Assembly: GCA_905178155.1 (NCBI GenBank)
Contig: CAJINV010000004.1
Location: 1,998,391 to 2,062,390 of the forward strand
DNA length: 64,000 nucleotides
From: Amoebophrya sp. A120
Taxonomy: Eukaryota > Sar > Dinophyceae > Syndiniales > Amoebophryaceae
Reading direction: 5' to 3'
The position numbers were made by a program, and so were the translations under genes. Of this stretch, positions 46,401-56,150 are shown one piece after another (the stretch's first letter is position 1; every line of letters starts with the position of its first letter). The notes under the pieces are model-generated. The model was not told where the DNA came from and did no database searches. It saw only the letters and a program-made list of their open reading frames with translations.

Positions 46401-48521
46401 CCTGCTGTGCCGGCAGCACAACTTCCTTCCCTTGCATTCTTTTCCTCGTGCGGAACCACGGAGTCGACAGGTAGCAGGAGCTCCTCCCCGTTCTTCAGTA
46501 CTTCTGCCGAATCTGTTTCTATTTCTGTGGCCGCGTCTTTTTGATGTTCGGCTATCTTATCATTTACATTTCGGGCTGGGGGGAGATGATCCCCCGTCAT
46601 CTCCTCCGGAAGTTCAAGCGCGTCAACTAAACTGGACGTAGCGGTAACAACAGTGGACTCCGTGGTCTTCGAGTCACTCGCGGTGAAACCTGAATTCGCG
46701 GCCTCATCTTCTTTCGCCCCGGTTGCCGGCGCTCCTTTTGGATCGCCATTTCCCAAAGAGTATTTTTCGAACAAAAAGTTTCGTCCCCGGTAGCCGCAGT
46801 CCTCGCAGACGCAGTTGTCTGAATCCTGCTGAGCCTTGTGCAGGGCTGCGCACACCTGGGCCGCAGACTTCCGGTGGTCGCCGGAATAGTAGTCCCAGAG
46901 CGTGTTCTATGGCGAGAAAAAACTGTCTCAATTTTTGTCATGCTCGACACGCAAGAACAAACAAGGCATTTGTCATATAATGTCTCTTCCTCCCTTCTTG
47001 TGCTTGACGCATCACAGGTAGTTGCGTGTGTGTCATGCTGACCGAATCTGTGTAAGTAAGTTGCGGAGAAGTCTGCAAAGGTTTATTGAGGACAGTTGTT
47101 TTCTTCCTGCTCGGATAGGTTCCTTTTCGTGACGCCGTCCTCGAGGTAGATTTCCCGGTCGAAGAGCAAGCACTGCAACTGCACCAGCACCGACTCCACT
47201 GAGTAGCTGGGACTCCACCCGGAATACCGGCTGTTCGCCCGGGTCGGCAGCGTCATATCCAAACAAAAAACCGTGTAAGTAAGTGTAACTTTCTTCGGTT
47301 GACAGCATCACAAATTTGCTCTACATGACAGAGAAAACCTGTCAAGCGCTGCTTGCAAGGGAAGACACACATGAAAAAAGGACTTCGTGGTTGTGCGGCA
47401 CGACAGGCGTAACTCTGTTGCATATTCTGCATTACAGAGTTACACTTACGCAGTTTTTCTTCTCGCATACGTCAGTAGGTCCGTGCAGAGCTCATAAGTC
47501 TTCTTCACCCGGCCGTTTATGCCCTGGGCGTAACTAATCGTATCAAATGCAAATATGTCTGGGTCTGGAAAGGTAGAACTTGTAATGCGTGTCATGCATG
47601 CCTGGAAAATCTGTGTTGCATGAGCAGCAACTGGGCTGCAGCTTCCCTTGTCATGCAAAAACGCAGTTTGTAATGCGTGTTAGGCACCATCAGTGGGCGC
47701 TTCGGAAGCCTGTCATGCTTCGCTGCCATTGAAAGCGTTGCAATCATGCACAATTCAGCATGACAGATTTCCAGACCCCGACATATTTGCATTTCGTAGC
47801 TCGTGTTGTAGAGCCAGGTGGACAGGTTGTTCCAGACGCAGCAGTGCGGGAGGTAGTTTTGCAGTCCCACTTTCGGTATAAAATGCAAACGTGTCTGGGT
47901 CTGGAACAGTTTGTCATGCATTTTCTGAAATGGATACATAGATGGTCTGGAATGCGAATGCACGTGAAGCATGACAATTTTTGCGATTCTTGCGATTGCT
48001 TTTTAATGCATATCCTGCATGTTGAGGAGCTCGCCATTATTTGTGTGGCAAAACGTGGGCAGCGTTCATTGGCACTCATCTGCAAAAATTCAGATTTTTC
48101 CCCGCTCGAGATTTCGCATCACACAACTCACACCCTTGTTCCAGACCCAGCCATATTTGCAAACAATATTCGGCGGCTTCTTCGGGTAGTCCTCGGGAAA
48201 AAGGACGATCAGGTGCACTTTCAATCCTGTGAAGTGCCCGGACAAGGGCGCAATGGTCACGTGCCATTCGTACAGATTGCTCTCCTTCACGTGGAGGCTA
48301 ACGCCGGGGAGCGGGTGCTTCGTCAAGTAGTCCAGATCTTTCAGCAGTCGGTACTGGACCAAAACTTTCTCCTTCTTGTGCAAGTTCGACAACGAAGTGT
48401 AGCTGCCTAGTGGGTTCGCGGCCGTGCCGGGGCTGGAGACGGGTGCTGGGACAGGGGCGGTAGTTGGTCCCGTAGGGTTATTTGTCGCGGAAGTTGTTGT
48501 AGGGGAGGACATGTTTTGCAT
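37467..48521 (-). CDS. Giant E2 (UBC-fold) protein with zinc-like motif and conserved C-terminal region
   Basis: There are sixteen exon blocks: 48521-48170, 47876-47802, 47540-47470, 47255-47118, 46907-45236, 45102-42800, 42474-41749, 41486-41322, 41058-40977, 40792-39791, 39519-39455, 39176-39059, 38798-38628, 38426-38363, 38078-37998, 37695-37467. The product is about 2,400 aa. The N-terminal UBC fold has RLLKDLDYLTKHPLPGV, LFPEDYPKKPPKVGL, GRVKKTYELCTDLL (probable catalytic Cys) and YSGWSPSYSVESVLVQLQCL. A CVCEDCGYRG motif follows, then long acidic Ser-rich linkers. An S1-like stretch comes next (FQPGQRLEGIVMDVRKEKTL, GIFVAVSDTIVGLVRKYEYG). The C-terminal region recalls large alveolate E2 proteins (LPKLMNSQVVFLLKGELHHS, EKALEGYIGFHHLFLSV, KKFVPNLGEFLCLLSVSE). 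It is likely a ubiquitin conjugation enzyme. Every intron is an introner-like element. Confidence 0.82.
37696..37997. mobile_element. Introner-like element, family G
   Basis: TATTACAGTGAAAAATGCCC and inverse GGGCATTTTTCATTGTAATA, with a perfect TCAGG target repeat. Excision gives EYFQYLNLAPV. Confidence 0.92.
38079..38362. mobile_element. Introner-like element, family H
   Basis: TATCCTATGAAAAAACGTCG and inverse ACGATTTTACTTGGGATA, with a perfect GCGAT target repeat. Excision gives VVNRLTEFFKKF. Confidence 0.9.
38427..38627. mobile_element. Introner-like element, family I
   Basis: The right end is AACAGTTTTTTCTTGCGATA and the left end TATGGTGGGAAAAGTG. GCTT flanks it. Excision gives FPKLRLQQYN. 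Confidence 0.8.
38799..39058. mobile_element. Introner-like element, family B
   Basis: AAAAATGTCCCCACCCC and inverse GGGGTGGGGACGTTTTTACA, with a perfect CCGAA target repeat. Excision gives IVSIRLLVFNVWF. Confidence 0.9.
39177..39454. mobile_element. Introner-like element, family A
   Basis: TATCAACTGCAACTCTGTCT and inverse, GCGT flanks. Excision gives VLRETLDRNAGW. Confidence 0.85.
39520..39790. mobile_element. Introner-like element, family A
   Basis: TATGGATTGCAAAAATGTCT and inverse, with a perfect GCAAG target repeat. Excision gives EFLCLLSVSEKYSW. Confidence 0.92.
40793..40976. mobile_element. Introner-like element, family J
   Basis: TATGAAGAGAAAAAAGTTTG and inverse GACGAGCTTTTTTCTTTTGA, with a perfect CTCCT target repeat. 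Excision gives YYKKIEEMQARQKW. Confidence 0.9.
41059..41321. mobile_element. Introner-like element, family A
   Basis: TATCAAGTGCAAATATGTCT and inverse, with a perfect CGCTC target repeat. It is closely similar inside to part of the copy at 22523-22971. Confidence 0.92.
41487..41748. mobile_element. Introner-like element, family A
   Basis: TATGCATTGCAAACATGTTG and inverse, with a GCTG target repeat. Excision gives QLQLKHSQWLKQ. Confidence 0.87.
42475..42799. mobile_element. Introner-like element, family C
   Basis: TATCGTGAGGAAAAATCCCC and inverse GGGGGATGTTTCCTTTTGAT, with a perfect TCGGT target repeat. Excision gives VVLTDDCSSES. Confidence 0.92.
45103..45235. mobile_element. Introner-like element, family D
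   Basis: At 133 bp this is the shortest copy. TATACATTCGCAAAAGTATC and inverse GCGATACTTCATA. No clear target repeat. Confidence 0.75.
46908..47117. mobile_element. Introner-like element, family I
   Basis: TATGGCGAGAAAAAACTGTC and inverse GACAGTTGTTTTCTTCCTGC, with a GTTC target repeat. Excision gives VTKRNTLWDYYSG and removes an in-frame stop. Confidence 0.87.
47256..47469. mobile_element. Introner-like element, family I
   Basis: TATCCAAACAAAAAACCGTG and inverse, with a perfect CGTCA target repeat. Excision gives CTDLLTLPTRAN in the E2 fold. Confidence 0.88.
47541..47801. mobile_element. Introner-like element, family A
   Basis: TATCAAATGCAAATATGTCT and inverse, with a TCGT target repeat. 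Excision gives WLYNTISYAQG. Confidence 0.9.
47877..48169. mobile_element. Introner-like element, family A
   Basis: TATAAAATGCAAACGTGTCT and inverse, with a perfect TTCGG target repeat. Excision gives YPKKPPKVGLQN, the E2 PxxPP region. Confidence 0.92.
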
Positions 48522-49534
48522 TTTGATTCTCTTTCGTTTGATTTTTACGTCAACCAATATTAGTAGGATCTTCCAGGATCTTGGAAATACTTTAGGTTTA
48601 CGAAATAGAGAGATGCAGATTAGAACCAGAAGGGTGCAGCGCCGATTAAAACGTTGGTTCTAGAAATAATAAATAACATCCAGCAGGAACGGCAACTCCT
48701 GGCTCCGTCAGCACAAACAAGTTTACATCGTTTTCTTTCGTTTTGTCAAAGCCAAGTGCTCACCGAAAGAAATCAACAGAAAATGAGCATCCAAAGAATT
48801 ACCGAAAACCCCAACGTATGATGCTTCTCGTTCTACAGGGAGGGGAAAATACTAAAGCGGGTTGCCGCGGGGGCAGCTAACGAAGAGGAGGTGTTTGCGA
48901 ATGTTCTTGTAGAGAAGAGGCGATAAAGCAAATGCAAAATGAAACAACTACCGACGAAACAAATGTCATGTCGAAACAGATTCCCTGCGGTGTGGTGAAG
49001 CAAACTCCAGCTGGTAGGTAGGATCTGATCGCGCTCAAATCAGGGTGGACAAGATCGCGGATTTTCGAAGTGTTCTCGTGAGCAAGAGTGCCGACTTTAG
49101 CCGTTGACATGCAGACATGAAGGAGAGCCCGCGTGGACGACCGGTTTGAATACCAATAGATCATGTGTCGGGTTGCTGGTGTAATACTGACAAGGAACTC
49201 AGTTACACCTTCGTTTAAAGCCTCGAAGATGAGGTGTAAGCAAATAACTACGTCGGAAAACCGAAAAAAACGAGCGAGAGCAGCGAGAAACAAACAATCA
49301 GGCGAACAAAATGTGAACAAGACGTCCTTGCAAGCGACAAGGAAACGCAGTGCGTCGGTAGCGATGGTAATGGTTAATCTCGGTACCTCGAAAAAAAAAT
49401 AAGTGGAATGGGAATCCAGTACATCAATGAGATTTACGTTCATAGGTGTCGTGACTCAAAAGCGCACTACTCGTCAGTCGTCACTTTTTCTCATTGCGCG
49501 TGGAATCTTTAGAGACCGGCTACTTATCTGCTTC
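48522..49534. other. Intergenic stretch
   Basis: Overlapping open frames on opposite strands (48877-49443 minus, 49163-49402 plus) carry no motif. No introner-like element occurs from here to the window end. Confidence 0.5.
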
Positions 49535-51741
49535 TTAGTGTTTGCCTTTTGTTCCTTTGCCGAATCCATCGTGTTCGGTGCAAACACAGCACGCGTGGCA
49601 CCATATAATGACCTTCTCCTTGGCTCCGAAGAAGATATCGCCTTCATTCAAATTGTTTTCACCTTTATTGTCGTATTTGTACTCATTCAATCCACCTTTC
49701 GCGAAGATCGCGGCGCCGGAGTCGGAATCTTTGGCTTTGCCTTTGCCTTTGCGATCGCGGTAAGAATGGTACATCTTTGCGAATGTCTCGCCGCACACCG
49801 AAACCGAATGTAATTTTTTGCCTTTGCTACTGTGGAAAGTGTAGATATTCCTTCCGTACGTTTCCCGGGGTTCAAGTTCAACGTAAGTTACTCGGTCATA
49901 ATCTTTGCAGTTCATCAACTCGCCGAATCCAGGAGGCTCGCCGCGTGAGAGGAATATCTCCATGTCGGCCGTTTCCGAGATTTCGCATTTTCCGTACAAC
50001 TCGTAGGCGTGCGCGTAACCTTGCACTAAGGTTTCGGGGCCGGTGCCTTCTCCGCTGCTGCCACCTTCGCTGGGGTTGCCCCGCTGCTGACAAGGAGCGG
50101 AGGTATGCGGATAGTTGCTCAGAAACAGAGAGATCGCCTCGTCCACAGTCAGGCCAGCGAGTTTCGAGCAAGTGCGGCTAGTTGCAGTTAGCGAGCGGTC
50201 CGTTGTAGTCCCTGCCATAGTCTTATTTTCCAAGCTCTTTATCACCTCTTCCAAACACGAGAAGTACTTGCGGAGCAAACCAATGTTTTCGTCGGCGAAA
50301 AGTCGCAATGCGCTCCACCGCTCGCTGAAAGGCAATACCTCGCCTATGAGTACCGCATTGCGACCCTTGTGGCAGTGTGAACACTCTGCCACGTCCTCTA
50401 TTTTTCCTTTTCCTTTCTTCCCTGTGCTGCTTAAAATCCAGGCCGACTTTTCCCAGAAAAAATTCTGAAAAAAGTGGCGCTTTTCCAATTCTTCGAAAAG
50501 CTGCGCCAGTCCGTCTTTCCGCGCGACGCAGCCCAGCAGAACTTGCATACATTCCCGGTACTTCGGCGCAAGCCAAGACGAGGATCCGATTTTGAAGCAC
50601 CTGTGGAGAGTTTGAGTTTTCGTATGTAGCAATGTACTTCACCAGCAAGAGATTGATGCATAACACCAAATCAATTTCGCTATCCATCAACTAATAGATA
50701 CTGTATTTGATCAGGGAGCACCTACTTGAAAGCGAGAATATACTTGCCAAGGAAGTCCGCAACGACAGCAGGGATTATTTCCTCCGCTTCCAGCTGGAGA
50801 GCCTGCTTTGCCAGTTCGAAGCAGCGGCCTTCAGCTTCATCAAGGCGGTCCCACTCCAAAACCCCCAGCGCTACTTCCAAGCAAAAACTCTGTCTCTGGG
50901 ACACCGGAAAAAGTTGTCCGCCGCTCTGCTCTTCGTGTTTCTTCCACTCCGAAGGAGGAAGTTCCACGATTGCGCGGCACAGATCTGTGAACCCACTGGT
51001 AACTAGGTAGCAACCGCCCAGGAGACAAGGAAAGCAGTTCCCCCCAAGCGCCGACCTCCTCTCTTTTTCCGGATCCTGCAGGTAGACGCGGTCGTAGATG
51101 AAAGTGCGCGCCTTCTCGACGGTGTTCAGGTCCTTGATCAGCTGCCGCACTCGCTTCCTCCAATCGATCCACTCCCTCGACCCATCGCCATCCTCCTCGA
51201 GCGTGAGCCCGCTACTCACGATGACAAATTGGTACACGATGTGACTATTTTCGAAATTCAGTGCGGTGTCCGGAGATAAAAACGCGTCTGCAGCGGAGGA
51301 AGATGAATGCTCGTTGTCCTTTGTCCCACCGTCGCCACTAGCTTGCCCTGGGAGTGCCTCTTCCTCGCCCGTTCCGTCACTCGCCGGCCCGAAAACGCTG
51401 ACGGCATCCTCGTGCTCCGACAGCATGCTGCAGTCTTCTTCAATTTCCCCCTCCGCATCCTCGTCTTCGCCCACGCCACACGACTCCGCGTCCTCAGCGT
51501 CTTCCACCATAAGCCACCGCAATAGCGAAGCCGGCGGAAAGAGCGGACCGTCGGGGCCGAAGAAGGGGGCTAAGATCGTTCCTGATATTGCGGATAGATC
51601 GTGGACGGTTTTGGTCTTTGTAGGGTCCAGTGTGACAACATGCTCCGCACCGGTGAAATTTCGCACGCGGAGGCTCACGGTAGCAGGCGGGGACGGCAGG
51701 GCTTCCTGCGGTTCAGGCTGTGATGCTGATGGCGTCGACAT
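49535..51741 (-). CDS. Tandem family member 1: ubiquitin-like N-terminus, unknown C-terminal region
   Basis: Exons 51741-50726, 50679-50638 and 50600-49535 give 707 aa. The introns are tiny: 46 nt (680-725 of this kilobase, ending GGATAG) and 37 nt (601-637, ending CCACAG), and both join in phase. Residues ~20-75 (VSLRVRNFTGAEHVVTLDPT, LSAISGTILAPFF, PPASLLRWLMVED) have the spacing of a ubiquitin-like fold. An acidic low-complexity loop follows, then HIVYQFVIVSSGLTL, ARTFIYDRVY, LPPSEWKKHEEQSGG and YRECMQVLLGCVARKDGLAQ, all shared with the two paralogues. The C-terminus is private: AECSHCHKG, a CGETF segment and a Gly/Lys-rich end with CHACCVC, possibly metal binding. Function unknown. Confidence 0.82.
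50601..50637 (-). other. 37-nt intron
   Basis: GTACATTGC...CTCTCCACAG between GTGAA and GTGCTTC. The join gives LLVKCFKIGSSSW in frame and aligns with the paralogues. Confidence 0.75.
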
Positions 51742-52500
51742 TTTTTCGTTGGGAAGAGAGCGAGAAATCCACTAGTTTCCAGTTGTAAATGATGAACGGC
51801 AACACGCCCCAAGATATTTTTTCACTGCGGTAGCAGTACTTCTCTGTTTTTATTGATATTGATCATTTACTGCTAGAAGCGAACGAGAAACCTGAATGAC
51901 CGAATATGGATTCTTCTATTGGTGAACGCGTCCGTGTGTGAAGCGATAAAATTAACTTTTACTTGGATAAAAATTTGTCGTCGTAAACGCAAACTTGTCT
52001 TTGGTCATCCGAGAGAAAAACTCAACCATGATAAGAATACTAAGCTGCTGCAGTTGTTGCCAAAAAACCTGACCTGAGCGGTCGTTTGTGCCACTTAAAG
52101 CCTGTCGCATCTCATCTTGCATTACCTGCACGGCGAAATGCTATTGCGTGAAAGATCTCACTTTGTTTTCTTGCGTAGAGCAGACATTGATCAGAAGATA
52201 ATATCGCACTACATGTACAGTCTATTGCGGACGAACCGCGCAACGTAGATCGACCGTGAAATGGAGGAAAAGATCCTTTACGCTGTGCTGCGCCAGCTCC
52301 AGTACGAGAACAACCAAATTGTGCGATAAGTCCATCGCAAGCACAACGACCGGAAGCCTGTGTGCAAATCTTTTTTGCCTTTCTTTGCACTGCTAGAAAT
52401 CAGAACTTGAACTTCAGTCGTGATCGAAAGAAAACTTGTAAGTACACTGCTTCTGTCTGGCCTGCTTTGTCAATATCTTGAGTGTGGAAGTGATCTCCTG
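51742..52500. other. Intergenic stretch between paralogues 1 and 2
   Basis: AT-rich with only short open frames; nothing recognised. Confidence 0.55.
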
Positions 52501-53937
52501 CTAAATTACCAACACTGCAGAGGAGTCGTTAAGCAGGGTCAGCCACAGTTCTTCGACGTCAGTCCACGACACGCCCGCTTCGTGCTTGGCCAATGCCTGG
52601 CGGAAACAATCTTGGAGATTTAAGTACTCGATTTGTCTTCTCAGTGGCTGCAGTTTCGCGAGGTCGGACAATGCGCTAAATTCTAAGTCGTAGCTGATTT
52701 TCAGCTCGTTCAAGAGGTCCTGCAGACGCGTGTAGCAATCTAGGTGGGCGCGCAGCTGTACAGTAAGGCTGGCCCTTAGGCCGTTAACAACGTGCGAAAT
52801 GTCGTAGCGTAGCTGCTCGTCTTCGTTGCTGCTATCGTCCGCTGTGGATGTTGAAGCATACCCGCGACTAACTTCCGCTAGCCACTTTCCTTGTGTGTTT
52901 AAAAGATGCTCCCAGTGGCTGCGGCAGACATCCAGGCCCAGCAGCTTTTCTTCGAGCCGGGAAAAAAACTGCACTACTGCGCCGCGGCTGGCAATGTGTT
53001 TGAGCAGCGCCCTGATGTACGATGGTGAAGAGGTGATATACACGGAGAAAAACACATCAGCCACACAAATATGATCAACATCCGCCACGGCTAGTGCCTG
53101 CTCAAGTACGGCCTCATCCTCGTCCTGCCAGTAGCTGTCACGCAGGCCGTTCGCGACGTACCGCGCGTACTGCTGGCGCTCCGCCACGACGAAGGCCCGG
53201 CCGTTGCTGCGGCGTTCATGCTTTTCCCACTCGGACGAACCGAGTCTCAACGCGGCGTGTGCTAGGTGCACCCACCCTTGCGTCACTACTGCTCTACCAG
53301 TGGCAACATGACTGGACTTGTAGGGAAGGAGAACGTATCCACTTGACCAAACTGGCTCGCTGCGACAGGCGTCCTCGAACTTCCTGTCTTCGTGGGCACC
53401 GCAAAAAAAAAATTCGTGCGCGTCCGCCACGGACGTAATGCTTCCGTCGAGCTCCAAGCAGATCCTTTCTGCGTGCGCGCGCTCCGATTCGCCCTCCCGG
53501 CGCTGCAGGATTGGCGCAAGAGGGGTATACGCGATCGTGAATTGGTACACGTAGCTCGAGATTCCAAACTCAAGCTCCGTCCCTGACGCAAGGAATTCGC
53601 TCGGGATTGCGTCCTCCTCTGCCGGTGTGTTCTCTTCTAGCCCGCGGCGTTCCTCGTCGTCCTCCGCGTCCGTCGCGTGATCGTCGCGGACCAGGAGCCA
53701 CCGAAGTAAGGTGCTCGGCGGTACGAGGTCGGTCGTGAAGTCGAAAAACGGCGCGAGTAGTCTTCGCGGATCGCGCGACAAGTCGCGGATGGTTTTCACC
53801 TGTGCGGGATCCACGTCAATTGCGTGTTCCACACCATTGAGATTCCGGATTCGGAGCGAACAACTCCCTGTCGGCTCAGCCGGCGGCTGAGCCTGCGGGT
53901 CGGAGGAGGCTGAAGCTCTGCCGTCGGGGGCTGCCAT
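52501..53937 (-). CDS. Tandem family member 2: ubiquitin-like N-terminus, intronless
   Basis: A single 478-codon exon. The start is taken at 53937 (MAAPDGRASASSDPQ); an in-frame ATG at 54006 lies behind a Lys-rich stretch and is less likely. Shared blocks: SLRIRNLNGVEHAIDVDPAQ, LAPFFDFTTDLVPPSTLLRW, YVYQFTIAYTPLAP, GSSEWEKHERRSNGRAFVV and SYIRALLKHIASRG. The C-terminal ~200 residues are helical-looking with Leu-rich heptads (LTVQLRAHLDCYTRLQDLLN) and match paralogue 3, whose end also reads WSDVEDLW against WTDVEELW here. No catalytic motif is visible. It may be an adaptor linked to the ubiquitin system, by fold resemblance only. Confidence 0.85.
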   Translation of the reverse strand: MAAPDGRASASSDPQAQPPAEPTGSCSLRIRNLNGVEHAIDVDPAQVKTIRDLSRDPRRLLAPFFDFTTDLVPPSTLLRWLLVRDDHATDAEDDEERRGLEENTPAEEDAIPSEFLASGTELEFGISSYVYQFTIAYTPLAPILQRREGESERAHAERICLELDGSITSVADAHEFFFCGAHEDRKFEDACRSEPVWSSGYVLLPYKSSHVATGRAVVTQGWVHLAHAALRLGSSEWEKHERRSNGRAFVVAERQQYARYVANGLRDSYWQDEDEAVLEQALAVADVDHICVADVFFSVYITSSPSYIRALLKHIASRGAVVQFFSRLEEKLLGLDVCRSHWEHLLNTQGKWLAEVSRGYASTSTADDSSNEDEQLRYDISHVVNGLRASLTVQLRAHLDCYTRLQDLLNELKISYDLEFSALSDLAKLQPLRRQIEYLNLQDCFRQALAKHEAGVSWTDVEELWLTLLNDSSAVLVI

Positions 53938-54493
53938 ATCTTTTTTCTTACTCGACTGATCCGTTGTGATTTTCGTTTTCCTCTTAGTGTAATAAAAAAA
54001 AGTCAAGCAGATTCCAACTAAAAATCACTCTTTCTTCGCGACATTGGATTGCCGAAGCAGACGAACCTCTCTCAAGTTCGTTTGGAGATGACGAGGAATT
54101 CGAATTACTTAGATCTGCTACAGAAGTACTCCCCATGCCATCCTGGCTCTCTCTTGCAACGAACAAGGAAAGAATACAACTAACTACACTGAGGCGCTCT
54201 CCTTTGAGTTCTCTCATCTCGTGCAAAAGCGATACAACCTTCTTGGAGTTGGGAAAACACATGCAGCGCACCATGCCTACTGCCCATGTGCGACTACCGA
54301 GATGGATGTCTTGGTGGTAGTAGAAGTTCATCCTGCATTACAAGGATTCACAGCACATCGAAATAAAGCGATTCGGCTTTTCGTACGAATATAAAATTTG
54401 AAATTATCAAGTCACTAATTCGCTGAAGAGTCCTACACAACTGATGCTGTATGTATACTCGTCTGAAATCCGGAGCAACTATGTCTCCCGCCA
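53938..54493. other. Intergenic stretch
   Basis: A 115-codon minus frame (53984-54331) lacks motifs and overlaps the expected leader of paralogue 2; not called. Confidence 0.5.
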
Positions 54494-56150
54494 TCAGTGT
54501 TTCCCGCTGATCTGATAATCTAAAATCCGCCTGATGAAAGCGAATTCCGTGTAGCGGACGTCCTCCCGATCCCAGCCGCCGGCCGCCAATTTACGCCCGT
54601 ACCCCTTCTCCGCCAGCCAGCCCTCCGGGCCCCACGCGGCAAACTTGCGCTGCTCGACCTCGCTGCCACACAGGTCCGCGGCGTCGTGTTTGAATTGCTG
54701 CAGCGCCTCCAGGTCGCTCCCCAGCGGAGAGAAGTGGGTCAGCGGGCCGAAGTGGTGGGCGCACGCACCCAGCGTGGCGTCAATCAGGAGTTTGTCCACG
54801 TCCTCTTCCGTCACAACTGGCTCCTGCATGGAATCGTGAAATTCGTCAAACTTCTTCACTGCTTCCAAATAGCTTCTCAGAAACGCTCTCCTCATGTCGC
54901 GCACGTCGTCGCGGGCGAGGGTCCGCTGCTCCCGCGGCATGTCTTCGTAGTGAAAACACACGTATCCCAGATCGTTCCACGCCGCTGCGGCGGTTGTGAA
55001 CTCCAAGTCCAAAAAACGGAGACTGCGAGGGTCATCTTGATCTTCACGAGCATTTTTATCATTCCCGTCAACTTCATCGCGGGATGAAGCCGCGGAGGAT
55101 GTCGTGCCAGAAGTGCCAGTCACTTTACCTTCAAAAATCCTGGCTTCCCCCCCATCCGCTGTACCATTTCCAAAAATCGCCACCATGTTTCCCGCGTGCA
55201 AGTCGCCATGGCACGTGACGATTTTCCCGCCGGCCGCGGTCAACGGTGTGAACATCGGCTCTACGTATTCAGCCAGCCATTTCGCGGCCTCCGATCCTGG
55301 TGCTTGCTTAGCTTGCAAGACCGCCTCGCCCAAGAGCTGCTCCGTGCGACAGCTATAGATACCACCAAATATGGGAGGCGTTAGGATCGCGATCCGATCG
55401 AGATGTTGAGACGGAAGAAGTAGACAACTCGTCCTTTGTAATATCCCTGTACGACTGCCCCAACGGCGGAAATTGCTTCTTCAACCTTTCGCGGAACGGC
55501 TCGTACCAAGTTGGAGGGACGGATTGATGCAGCCGCGCGACCTCGCGCCCCAGAAGTTTCATGTCGGCGATGGTTTGTAGTGCGAAGAATGGAGGTTCGA
55601 CGGTTTCGTTTGTTCCTTTCTCCTGGTCAGCATCTTGCCGTTCTCCTAACTGCAACCACTCGTTAAGAAACCAATCTACGCCGCTCGCAACGTGCTTTGG
55701 GAAGAGGTTTTTCTCGCTCATGATTTGAATGGCGGCGATGGTGCGCTCTTCCGAGTCGGGGTCCAGTTCCGGGTCGCGCGAGCAGAATCCCAGAGTCAGG
55801 GTTTGTCTTTCTTTTGCAAGGGTAGAAGAAGCAGATGAACTTGCTCCACCCTCGCTCGCGGTAGGACGAGCAGTGGTTGATACTGCATTTTTTCCATCTT
55901 CAATTACTACACCCTCGCTGGGGCTGGCCACAGAGGGTTTATTGTCAACAGTAAACTCCAAACTGATCTTGTAAGTCTTGCTCCCACCGCATCCGCTCCG
56001 GTCGTGTACTTGGATGGAATCGTGTAGAATGGTGTGCTTGGCCGGGTCAAAGAGATCACTCGGATGTTCTGAGAGGATCTTCGCCACAAAAATACCAAGG
56101 CTTTCAAGATCCTCGCGAAGAGGGAAAGATTTGGTGTTGGCTGTCGACAT
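54494..56150 (-). CDS. Choline/ethanolamine-kinase or APH-like phosphotransferase, with frame break
   Basis: Two frames, 56150-55353 and 55440-54494, overlap and together give about 550 aa; the total length is one base off a multiple of three. The first part has MKLLGREVARLHQSVPPTWY, as in choline kinases. The second has VTCHGDLHAGNMV (HxDxxxxN catalytic loop), FLDLEFTTAAAAWNDLGYV (metal-binding Asp, as in DFEY...) and a C-terminal helical region ending AFIRRILDYQISGKH. The break lies between RDITKDELS and LDRIAILTPPIFGG. It may be a one-base assembly error, programmed shift or very small intron. The family phosphorylates choline, ethanolamine or related alcohols; the substrate cannot be told. 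Confidence 0.78.

Noticed and set aside
652-48169. Interpretation of the repeated inverted elements as a CRISPR array or bacterial MITE set
   Set aside because: Copies are dispersed within eukaryotic coding exons, not arrayed with spacers, and restore spliced reading frames.
48877-49443. 188-codon minus-strand frame
   Set aside because: Overlaps opposite-strand frames, has no motif or paralogue, and its hydrophobic/Cys content looks random.
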